Origin: JANOQP01 sp044227705
GTDB taxonomy: Bacteria > Bacteroidota > Bacteroidia > Chitinophagales > Saprospiraceae
DNA: 13,751 nucleotides
NCBI GenBank assembly: GCA_044227705.1
Contig: JBGAWE010000116.1
Coordinates: 1-13,751, forward strand
Reading direction: 5' to 3'
Shown: in pieces, positions 1 through 6,248 of the stretch
Layout: each line of letters opens with the position of its first letter
How positions within the stretch are numbered: the first letter of the stretch is position 1
Notes under the pieces: generated by a model
The model's input: only the letters and a program-made list of their open reading frames with translations
Databases searched by the model: none
Told to the model about the DNA's origin: nothing
Program-made: the position numbers and the translations under genes

Positions 1-362
1 TTTTCAGGGCAAAAATAGCACATATACCGCCAGAGACCCCGCTTCAAAGTTTGGGGAAAGCCCACGACCCGTTCCCTCCACCTTTCCCAACAATATGGAT
101 ATTGATTCAAGCTTTAAAAATTAGAGAAGTCAAGGGCTTCATTAGCGGTGTTGATATGTGGAATACTGCTCGGCTTTTGAAAAATAGACGGGAAGTTGTC
201 GCGTATTCCACGTTTACCCTGGGGCCTAACCCTTTGATTATAGAGGCATTGCGACGAAACCAACATTTTCAACGTTGATTTCCGGCACCACAAGTTCGGC
301 GAATAAAGAGCCGACAATAACTGAACGACGCTCACGACTTTTGCCCACAAATCCACACTTTC
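1..362. other. Mostly non-coding 5' region, possible 3' end of an upstream gene
   Basis: No gene can be assigned with confidence here. On the plus strand one frame stays open from the window edge (base 2) to a TAG at 122-124, giving about 40 residues that end in MDIDSSFKN; this could be the C-terminus of an upstream gene, but I do not recognise it and the stretch is short. The rest is more A/T-rich than the genes and holds a 9-bp inverted repeat (158-166 with 203-211). In many Bacteroidota gldE or ssb lies upstream of gldD; I cannot see either here. Confidence 0.4.
158..211. repeat. Perfect 9-bp inverted repeat, spaced arms
   Basis: GTGGAATAC at 158-166 is mirrored by GTATTCCAC at 203-211, with 36 bases between the arms. 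The arms are perfect complements. It lies in the A/T-rich region upstream of gldD, about 150 bases before its start. It could be an operator-like site or a weak RNA fold. No T-run follows, so it is not an intrinsic terminator. Function unknown. Confidence 0.35.
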
Positions 363-1049
363 ATGAATAACTCTCCAAAAACAACACAACCCCAGATAGC
401 TTTTGCATACCTCACCGTTGACAAACAAAGGCTGTTCGGCGGGTTTATCCACGCCGTATCAACAGTGGTGGCCGCTCTGTGCATTTTGTGCAACATCGGT
501 TGCGGTCTAGAAAAAGGCGAGCTTCCCTTGCCCCACGCTTTCCCGAAAGTTGAATACCCAAAGGGTGACGAGCTGGTCGACTTGGACAAGAACTTCTGCA
601 ACTTCACCTTCAAGTACCCGAAGTACGTACAGTTCAGACAAGACTCGGTATACTTCGATGAAAAACCCAAGAACCCCTGCTGGTTCAACCTCGACTACCC
701 CAAGTTCGTGGCGACCCTCCATTGCAGCTACTATCCGATAAGCTCCGCCAACACCCTCGACAATTTGGTGGCCGACGCCCACGAACTGGCCAACAAACAC
801 AACATCAAAGCAGACTACATCGAGGAGCTTGTGGTCAAAAAGCCAAACCGCGTCAGCGGCAAAATCTTCGACATTCAAGGCCCTGCCGCCTCCCCATTCC
901 AGTTCTATCTGACCGATGGTTCGAAGCACTTCTTCCGCGCCTCCCTCTATTTCAACACGAAGACCCGCCCGGACTCCCTGGCGCCCATCCTCAATTTTGT
1001 AAAGACCGATATCACCGGCATGATAAACACCTTTGAGTGGAACAACTGA
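363..1049 (+). CDS. gldD: Gliding motility lipoprotein GldD
   Basis: This is a GldD-type lipoprotein, a component needed for Bacteroidota gliding motility and linked to the type IX secretion machinery. The mature part carries the family pattern: a proline-rich start (LPLPHAFPKVEYP, about residues 54-66), then a C-x-F-x-F-KYPKY stretch (about 76-88), a tryptophan-containing segment NPCWFNLDYP, and a C-terminal FRASLYFNTKTRPDSLAP block. A hydrophobic segment (about 31-45) ends in a lipobox-like NIGC with Cys47, so lipid attachment is likely. At 228 residues it is longer than the roughly 190 I expect, because some 30 polar residues precede the hydrophobic core; the real start may be an internal non-ATG codon (GTG near residue 35). 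ATG 363 is the only convincing ATG. It is followed by frr, 90 bases downstream. The identity rests on remembered family motifs. Confidence 0.85.
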   Translation: MNNSPKTTQPQIAFAYLTVDKQRLFGGFIHAVSTVVAALCILCNIGCGLEKGELPLPHAFPKVEYPKGDELVDLDKNFCNFTFKYPKYVQFRQDSVYFDEKPKNPCWFNLDYPKFVATLHCSYYPISSANTLDNLVADAHELANKHNIKADYIEELVVKKPNRVSGKIFDIQGPAASPFQFYLTDGSKHFFRASLYFNTKTRPDSLAPILNFVKTDITGMINTFEWNN

Positions 1050-1092
1050 CTGGCTTCCATCCTCTTTCTATCTTCGCCGCGGCAATTCTGAA

Positions 1093-1129
1093 TGATTTTC
1101 AAGCCCCTGAAAATCAGGTATTTAGAAAC
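1093..1129 (+). promoter_or_regulatory. frr leader: A/T-rich hairpin plus repeated leader block
   Basis: TGATTTTCA (1093-1101) and TGAAAATCA (1108-1116) form a perfect 9-bp stem with a 6-base loop. The right arm is also the core of a second, overlapping palindrome, CCTGA-AAA-TCAGG. The block TGAAAATCA, two bases, TATTTAGAAAC (1108-1129) recurs at 10069-10090 before the aminotransferase with 20 of 22 positions identical. It ends 10 bases before the frr start. Either a regulatory leader or a dispersed palindromic repeat would fit; I cannot choose between them. Confidence 0.5.
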
Positions 1130-1139
1130 TTTAAAAGCG

Positions 1140-1700
1140 ATGCAAGACTTATCGAACCTACTTTCCGAGGCATCAGCCTCGATGGAGAAAGCCCATGACC
1201 ACCTCGAACACGAACTGGTGAAACTCAAAACCGGCAAGGCCTCAACCTCCCTTTTGCAAGACATCATGGTGGACTATTACGGCGCGCCGACCCCGATGCA
1301 GCAGGTGGCCAACATCCAAACCGCCGACGCGCGGACCGTCACTGTCCAGCCGTGGGAGCGGAAACTGATTAGTGCCATCGAAAAGGCAATCCTCGCCGCC
1401 AACATCGGCATCACCCCGCAAAACGACGGCGAGACCATCCGCCTCACCATCCCGCCGCTGACGGAGGACCGTCGAAAGGAACTCGTCAAAAAAGCGCGGG
1501 CCTGCGGCGAAGAGGCCAAAGTCGGCATTCGAACCGCCCGCCACCGGGGCCTCGAACTCATCAAAAAAGCCGTCAAAGACGGCACTCCCGAGGATGCTGG
1601 CAAGCGAAAGGAAACCGAGCTTCAGGACCTCGTCAACAAGATGACCGACCGCGTCGACAAGACCCTCGCCGCGAAAGAGAAAGAGATAATGACCGTCTGA
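1140..1700 (+). CDS. frr: Ribosome recycling factor
   Basis: Ribosome recycling factor splits post-termination ribosomes together with EF-G in the cytoplasm. Starting at ATG 1140 gives 186 residues, matching the usual length of about 185; an in-frame ATG at 1092 would add 16 residues that the family lacks. Family features are visible: the LVKLKTGKAST segment (domain I helix, about residues 26-36), DYYGAPTPMQQVANIQT at about 43-59, the VQPWERKLISAIEKAI stretch, GITPQNDGETIRLTIPPLTEDRRKEL at about 97-122, and a long charged C-terminal helix with KEKEIMTV at the end. No Shine-Dalgarno sequence is seen; an A-rich stretch precedes the start. A strong terminator follows 35 bases after the stop, so frr ends its transcript and is separated from lysA. 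In many bacteria frr follows pyrH; here gldD precedes it instead. Confidence 0.97.
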   Translation: MQDLSNLLSEASASMEKAHDHLEHELVKLKTGKASTSLLQDIMVDYYGAPTPMQQVANIQTADARTVTVQPWERKLISAIEKAILAANIGITPQNDGETIRLTIPPLTEDRRKELVKKARACGEEAKVGIRTARHRGLELIKKAVKDGTPEDAGKRKETELQDLVNKMTDRVDKTLAAKEKEIMTV

Positions 1701-1735
1701 AAAAACGAAAAGACCTATACAGCAGGGATTTTCAC

Positions 1736-1764
1736 GGGCAATCGGTTATCGGTTGCCCTTTTTT
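1736..1764 (+). terminator. Intrinsic terminator after frr
   Basis: GGGCAATCG (1736-1744) pairs with CGGTTGCCC (1750-1758) to give a 9-bp stem with one G-U pair and a GTTAT loop, followed at once by six T (1759-1764). It lies 35 bases after the frr stop and 77 bases before lysA, so it separates the two transcripts. Confidence 0.88.
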
Positions 1765-1841
1765 GTTCCGACGAGAGGCTCTTTCGCCAACCAGTCATCT
1801 TCCCGATTTTCATTGAAGAAATGTAGACTTTCACCCACATC

Positions 1842-3077
1842 ATGGAACTTGTCAACAACGAATACCGCTTTTCTGGCAACATTGACCCCATCGCGCTTTG
1901 CGAGAAATTCGGCACCCCGCTCTACGTCTACGACGCGGCCATTATCGAAAAACAATACCACCGCCTCGCCAGTGCTTTCGACGTGCCGAAGCTCGAGCTG
2001 CACTTTGCGATGAAGGCTTTGAGCAACATCACCATCCTCCGCCTCCTCAAAAAACTCGGCTCCGGCCTCGACTGCGTGAGCATCAACGAGGTCCGCCTCG
2101 GCCTGCGGGTGGGTTTCGAGCCAGGCGAAATCACCTTCACTCCCAACTTCGCCGACATCGACGAGATGGGCGAGGCCGTCCGCCTCGGCGTGAAAATCAT
2201 CGTCGACTCCATCCCGATGCTCGAAAACTGGGGCCTCCACTTCCCCCACTTCCCCATCGGCCTGCGCATCAACCCGCACATCCTCGCGGGAGGCAACTAC
2301 AACATCTCGACCGGTCACATCGACTCGAAATTCGGCATCAGTTTTCACCAACTGCCCCATGCTCAACGGGTTATACAAAGCCAGAGCCTTAAAATTGAAG
2401 GCATCCACATGCACAACGGCTCCGACATCCTCGACGTCGGCGTGTTCCTCGAAGGCGCGGAAATCCTGTTCGACGCCGCCATGAAGTTCCCCGACATCGA
2501 GTACATCGACTGCGGAAGCGGCTTCAAAGTTCCCTACAAACCCGACGACATCGAGACCGACGTGGAAGAGTTTGGGGAAAAAATGTCCGCCCGCTTCCGC
2601 CGCTTCTGCGCTGACTACGGCCGCGACGTTGCCCTCGTTTTCGAGCCGGGCAAGTTCCTCGTCAGCCCAGCGGGGTTCTTTTTCGCAAAATGCACGACGG
2701 TCAAACAAACCACAGCCACCGTCTTCGCCGGGGTCGACACGGGCCTCAACCACCTCATCCGCCCGATGCTCTACGGCTCATATCACAAAATCGTCAACGT
2801 CTCCGCGCCTACTGCCAAGCCGCGCATCTACACCGTGGTCGGCAACATCTGCGAGACGGACACCTTCGGGGCCGACCGCCGCATCCCCGAAATCGTCGAG
2901 GGCGACGTCCTCTGCTTCTTCAACGCTGGGGCCTACGGCTGGATGATGGCCTCCAATTACAACTCGCGTTTCCGCCCCGCCGAGGTGCTGCTCCTCGACG
3001 GAAAAGCCCACCTCATCCGCCGCCGAGAGACTATGGAGGACTTGCTTGGCAGCCAAATCGAAATTGAAATCACATGA
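1842..3077 (+). CDS. lysA: Diaminopimelate decarboxylase
   Basis: LysA removes CO2 from meso-diaminopimelate to make L-lysine, the last step of the pathway; it is a cytoplasmic PLP enzyme of fold type III. The 411 residues match the family length. The PLP lysine sits in HFAMKAL (Lys58). HMHNGSDILD (about 189-198) resembles the HxHxGS motif and is followed by CGSGFKVPY (224-232). EPGK (268-271) marks the phosphate-binding region. GNICETD (about 334-340) supplies the cysteine contributed across the dimer, and GAYGWMMASNYN (363-374) is the typical C-terminal active-site motif. The C-terminal half, with a split FEPGKF block, looks like the Bacteroidota version. The ATG at 1842 starts right at the family N-terminus. 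The stop overlaps the next ATG (ATGA), so translational coupling with the kinase is likely. Confidence 0.97.
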   Translation: MELVNNEYRFSGNIDPIALCEKFGTPLYVYDAAIIEKQYHRLASAFDVPKLELHFAMKALSNITILRLLKKLGSGLDCVSINEVRLGLRVGFEPGEITFTPNFADIDEMGEAVRLGVKIIVDSIPMLENWGLHFPHFPIGLRINPHILAGGNYNISTGHIDSKFGISFHQLPHAQRVIQSQSLKIEGIHMHNGSDILDVGVFLEGAEILFDAAMKFPDIEYIDCGSGFKVPYKPDDIETDVEEFGEKMSARFRRFCADYGRDVALVFEPGKFLVSPAGFFFAKCTTVKQTTATVFAGVDTGLNHLIRPMLYGSYHKIVNVSAPTAKPRIYTVVGNICETDTFGADRRIPEIVEGDVLCFFNAGAYGWMMASNYNSRFRPAEVLLLDGKAHLIRRRETMEDLLGSQIEIEIT

Positions 3078-4750
3078 ATTTCAACGAGTTAGGATGGGTT
3101 TTGGAGCTTTCCCTGCCGCTCGTTCTGGCTGGCTGGGTTTTTTATATCTATTTTCAAAAGAGGAAAGAGCAGGTTTTCAGGGATGATTTGGGGCGCATCG
3201 AAGCTCGCGCCCGGCAACTCGCCGAGGCGCGCGACCATTTCTACGCCGACGCGAGCCACGAAATCCGTACTCCGCTCAACGCCGTCCTTGGCTTCGCCCA
3301 TATGCTCGCCCGCACCCCCCTCGACCACCGTCAGCGCGAGATGCTCGACGGCATTCAGTCGGCGGGCGACAACCTTTTGCGCCTGTTGGACGATCTTCTT
3401 GATGCATCGAAAATGGAGGCCGGGATGTTGAGAATCGAGCAGCGGCCATTCAGCCTGCGCGAGGTTTTGAAAGGAGTTGAGACCCTTTTTTCCATCAAAA
3501 TGCTCGAAAAAAGGCTTGCTTTTCGAGTGGAAATCCACCCCGACACCCCTGACACCTTGCTGGGCGACCCCGCACGGCTGACCCAAATTTTGGCCAATCT
3601 TATTGGCAACGCTGTGAAATTCACCCGGCAGGGCTACGTCTTTTTGCTTGCCGAGGAGATTTCAACCATTGAAAACAGTCGCCCACCTGACCGGCCCTCC
3701 GGCAAAACCCTCCTCCGCTTTTTGGTGAAAGACACCGGCCCAGGCATCCCGCCCGACGAGCAAGCGACCATCTTCGAACGCTTTCGCCAAATGGAGGATG
3801 GAACAAGTCGAGCACTCGGCGGCGTGGGCCTCGGCCTTGCCATCTCTCGGGAGCTTTGCAAACTGATGGAAGGGTCGATATCAGTGGAGAGCCACGTCGG
3901 TTTCGGGACGACTTTTTTGGTGGAAATCCCGTTCGCTGTTTCAATGCAATCAATTGAAAATCAATTGATTGCGGCAAAATCAGAACCTGCCGAGCGGGTG
4001 TTTTTCCTCAACAAAAAAGTCCTTGTGGTTGACGACAACGCGCTGAACCGGAAACTGGCCATGCTCTTTTTGAAAGAGTGCGGTTGCTCGGCGACCGAGG
4101 CCGAGACCGGCCAAGAGGCACTCGAAATCCTGCGGCACAAGACATTCGACGCGGTTTTCATGGACATCCAACTGCCCGACATGGACGGCTATACCGTGAC
4201 GCAGGCCATCCGCAGCGAGTTGAAGAACCCGCTTCCAATCATCGCACTGACCGGTTACTCGCAGCGCGGCGAGCGCGAAAAATGCCTCTCCATCGGCATG
4301 GACGAATACCTCCAAAAGCCGGTAAGCGAGGCGGATTTGAGGATGACACTCGGCCTGTTTTTTTCTGAAAAAGCAACTCAAGCTATTGATGATGAATGGG
4401 TTACAAAAGAGAACATACTCTCTTTGCAATACCTGATGGACTTGTCGAAAGGCCGCCGGGCATTCGTTCGGCAGATGCTCGATATGTTCGCCGGGCAGGT
4501 GCCAAATGAGTTGGCCGAACTCTCGGCGGCGGTTCTGGCGGCCGATTTTTCGAGGATAAAAACCCTCGCCCACAACCTCCGCAGTACGGCCGCGTATGTG
4601 GGCATGAATCCGCGCGGCCTCGCGGAGATTGAGCGGCTGGAAAACTTGGCCGCTGAAAAAAAAGAAATCGGTCTGCTGAAAGCCCAATTTTCGAGGATTG
4701 AAGGGATGCTGAACACGGCAGTCTCGGCGGCAGTGGTGGCCGATTTTTGA
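3074..4750 (+). CDS. Hybrid sensor histidine kinase with receiver and HPt domains
   Basis: This is a membrane-anchored hybrid kinase of 558 residues. Domains in order: one membrane segment (about residues 9-27), a short linker, a HisKA domain with the phospho-acceptor His62 in DASHEIRTPLN, and a HATPase domain with N-box Asn179, DTGPGIP (220-226) and GGVGLGLA (249-256). A receiver follows with Asp364 in FMDIQLPDMDG and Lys415, and then an HPt domain with His500 in LAHNLRSTAAYVGM. All phosphorelay residues are present, so an internal His-Asp-His relay is plausible. There is no periplasmic loop and no PAS or GAF domain, so the input is not visible in the sequence. The gene overlaps lysA by four bases and precedes a LytTR regulator by 21 bases. 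A perfect palindrome lies in the codons of the kinase-receiver linker. The signal sensed is unknown. Confidence 0.93.
   Translation: MNFNELGWVLELSLPLVLAGWVFYIYFQKRKEQVFRDDLGRIEARARQLAEARDHFYADASHEIRTPLNAVLGFAHMLARTPLDHRQREMLDGIQSAGDNLLRLLDDLLDASKMEAGMLRIEQRPFSLREVLKGVETLFSIKMLEKRLAFRVEIHPDTPDTLLGDPARLTQILANLIGNAVKFTRQGYVFLLAEEISTIENSRPPDRPSGKTLLRFLVKDTGPGIPPDEQATIFERFRQMEDGTSRALGGVGLGLAISRELCKLMEGSISVESHVGFGTTFLVEIPFAVSMQSIENQLIAAKSEPAERVFFLNKKVLVVDDNALNRKLAMLFLKECGCSATEAETGQEALEILRHKTFDAVFMDIQLPDMDGYTVTQAIRSELKNPLPIIALTGYSQRGEREKCLSIGMDEYLQKPVSEADLRMTLGLFFSEKATQAIDDEWVTKENILSLQYLMDLSKGRRAFVRQMLDMFAGQVPNELAELSAAVLAADFSRIKTLAHNLRSTAAYVGMNPRGLAEIERLENLAAEKKEIGLLKAQFSRIEGMLNTAVSAAVVADF
3948..3970. 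repeat. Perfect 10-bp palindrome inside the kinase linker
   Basis: AATCAATTGA (3948-3957) and TCAATTGATT (3961-3970) are exact reverse complements around a central AAA. The element falls in an A/T-rich stretch of the codons linking the ATPase and receiver domains (about residues 292-299, SIENQLI). Its core, TTGA-AAA-TCAA, is the same as in the leader at 10069. It may be an inserted short palindromic repeat or simply low-constraint linker sequence. Confidence 0.5.
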
Positions 4751-4771
4751 CAGAACGAAACTCGGTTTGAC

Positions 4772-5488
4772 ATGAACTGCCTAATCATCGACGACAACCC
4801 TATGGCCCGCCTCGCGCTGCGCGAACTGGTCAGCGGCATCGACTTTTTGGAAATCGCGGCCGAGTGCGAGTCGGCGGGCGCGGCTTTCAACCAAATGGAA
4901 AAATCGCCAATAGACCTTCTTTTCCTCGACGTCGAAATGCCCGGCATCTCCGGCATCGAGCTTTTGGACAGCCTCGACAGCCCGCCGCTCACCATCATGA
5001 TTACCTCAAAAAGGGATTATGCCGTCGAGGCCTTCGACCTCCGCGTGGTTGATTATCTGGTGAAACCGGTCAGCCCGGCGCGATTCCACGCGGCGGTGCG
5101 GCGGGCTAAGGAGATGTTTGACCGGGCAAGTTTGCCTGCAACCACCGCACCATCGCCCCCCGCGACATCCGACCAATCGGCCATTTTCATCCGCTCGGAA
5201 AACCACCTCGTCCGCATCCCGTTCGACGAACTGCTCTTTGTCTCGGCCCTCGGCGATTACACAATCTTCCAAACCGCCGCAAAACGGCACACCGTCCACT
5301 CGACGATGAAGGCGGTAGAGGAGGCCTTGCCGCCCACGCGGTTCATGCGCGTCCATCGGTCGCACATCGTCAACCTCGAAAAAATAGAGACCATCGGTGA
5401 CGGCACCTCCCTCCAAATCGGAAAGCAAATCGTGCCGGTCGGCGAGGCGTTCAAGCCGGTTTTGATGCAGCGGTTGAATTTTTTGTGA
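4772..5488 (+). CDS. LytTR-family response regulator
   Basis: This is a 238-residue response regulator that should bind DNA. Residues 1-115 form a receiver with the acidic pair Asp7-Asp8, phospho-acceptor Asp53 in LFLDVEMPGISG, Thr78 and Lys98 in YLVKPV. A proline-rich linker (about 120-135) leads to a LytTR domain (about 137-238). The LytTR signs are IFIRSENHLVRIPFDELLFV, then GDYTIF, HTVHSTMKAVEEALPP, and FMRVHRSHIVNLEKI at about 191-205. LytTR regulators usually pair with LytS/YpdA-type kinases; here the neighbour is a classical hybrid kinase with an HPt, which could pass phosphate to Asp53. The spacing of 21 bases suggests co-transcription with the kinase. I found no convincing LytTR binding repeat nearby, so targets are unknown. 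Confidence 0.94.
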   Translation: MNCLIIDDNPMARLALRELVSGIDFLEIAAECESAGAAFNQMEKSPIDLLFLDVEMPGISGIELLDSLDSPPLTIMITSKRDYAVEAFDLRVVDYLVKPVSPARFHAAVRRAKEMFDRASLPATTAPSPPATSDQSAIFIRSENHLVRIPFDELLFVSALGDYTIFQTAAKRHTVHSTMKAVEEALPPTRFMRVHRSHIVNLEKIETIGDGTSLQIGKQIVPVGEAFKPVLMQRLNFL

Positions 5489-5541
5489 AGAAAAACATAG
5501 ACAGGAAAACCCATGTACGGCCTTCTCGAAATTGAAAATCC

Positions 5542-6138
5542 ATGAAAATAGACCTCTTTTCTTTCCTTTTCGTGCTCTTTTTGGCCAGTTGTGCCTCGTC
5601 GCCCCAAAAGGAGATTGCCCTCGTCAAAGCCATCAGTAAGGATGGCCGCGTCGAATTTTCAGACGGGACGAGCCGGGCGATTCCTTTTTACAATGACTCG
5701 ACGGCCGTCATCCTCTATCTCGTCCGCCACGCCGAGAAGGATTTGAATGGCGACGACCCCGATTTGACCGCGGAGGGCCGGGCGCGGGCGGTGAGACTGG
5801 GCGAGATTTTCAAGGACGCCTATTTGAGCCGCCTCATTTTTTCGGACAAAAAGAGGACGCAACAGACCCTCGCCGATGTCCGGCGGCGGCTCGACCCGCC
5901 GGTTGAGACCGTCCCGAAGGACGTGCTGCCGATGATGTTGGCGAACGAGCTTTACCAAGAAGACCGGGGGCGGAAGATTTTGGTGGCTCACCATTCCAAC
6001 ACGATTCCCGTCTGGTTGGACTTCGTGACCGGCGGGAAACAGCACTTTCCGATGGTCGAGGATTTCGACTATGGGCGGTTTTTCATCATCTCGACGCGGG
6101 CGAGAGGAGAGGCGGCGGTGATGGACTTGCGGTATTGA
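5542..6138 (+). CDS. SixA-like histidine phosphatase, predicted lipoprotein
   Basis: This is a histidine-phosphatase (phosphoglycerate mutase superfamily) protein of 198 residues. The catalytic RHAE motif is in YLVRHAEKD (Arg62, His63). A second arginine is in SDKKRTQQT (Arg105), and the second histidine is in VAHHSNTI (His150 or His151), so the active site looks complete. The N-terminus is a short hydrophobic signal ending in LASC with Cys17, a lipobox, and is followed by about 35 residues rich in small polar residues. A lipid-anchored exported enzyme is therefore predicted. SixA of E. coli acts on phosphohistidine, including the HPt of ArcB, but is cytoplasmic. Here the gene lies 53 bases after the LytTR regulator and downstream of an HPt-containing kinase. 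The substrate is unknown; a general phosphatase is equally possible. The last bases overlap nothing, and valS begins 110 bases later. Confidence 0.85.
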   Translation: MKIDLFSFLFVLFLASCASSPQKEIALVKAISKDGRVEFSDGTSRAIPFYNDSTAVILYLVRHAEKDLNGDDPDLTAEGRARAVRLGEIFKDAYLSRLIFSDKKRTQQTLADVRRRLDPPVETVPKDVLPMMLANELYQEDRGRKILVAHHSNTIPVWLDFVTGGKQHFPMVEDFDYGRFFIISTRARGEAAVMDLRY

Positions 6139-6248
6139 TTGTGCCTTTTCCGAGTTTCAAGAATACTGCTTCGGGCTGTCCGTCTATTTTTGCCCACCCA
6201 AAAACCGCCTGTTTACAATTAAAAATTGCCCAAAAACACACGAATCGC

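Noticed and set aside
51..278. Short plus-strand open frame before gldD
   Set aside because: No recognised motif, no family, weak codon pattern; likely chance in an A/T-rich region.
296..314. TCGGC/GCCGA hairpin before gldD
   Set aside because: Short stem, 9-base loop, no T-run; likely chance.
447..457. DnaA-box-like TTATCCACG near the gldD start
   Set aside because: Single copy inside coding sequence and no cluster; not an origin.
1746..2753. Long minus-strand open frame of 335 codons
   Set aside because: It lies antisense to lysA, which has all family motifs. Its Asp/Glu/Val-rich make-up is what the complement of GC-rich codons gives.
6135..6248. Upstream in-frame start of valS
   Set aside because: It would add 38 residues unlike the family; ATG 6249 gives the usual ValRS N-terminus.
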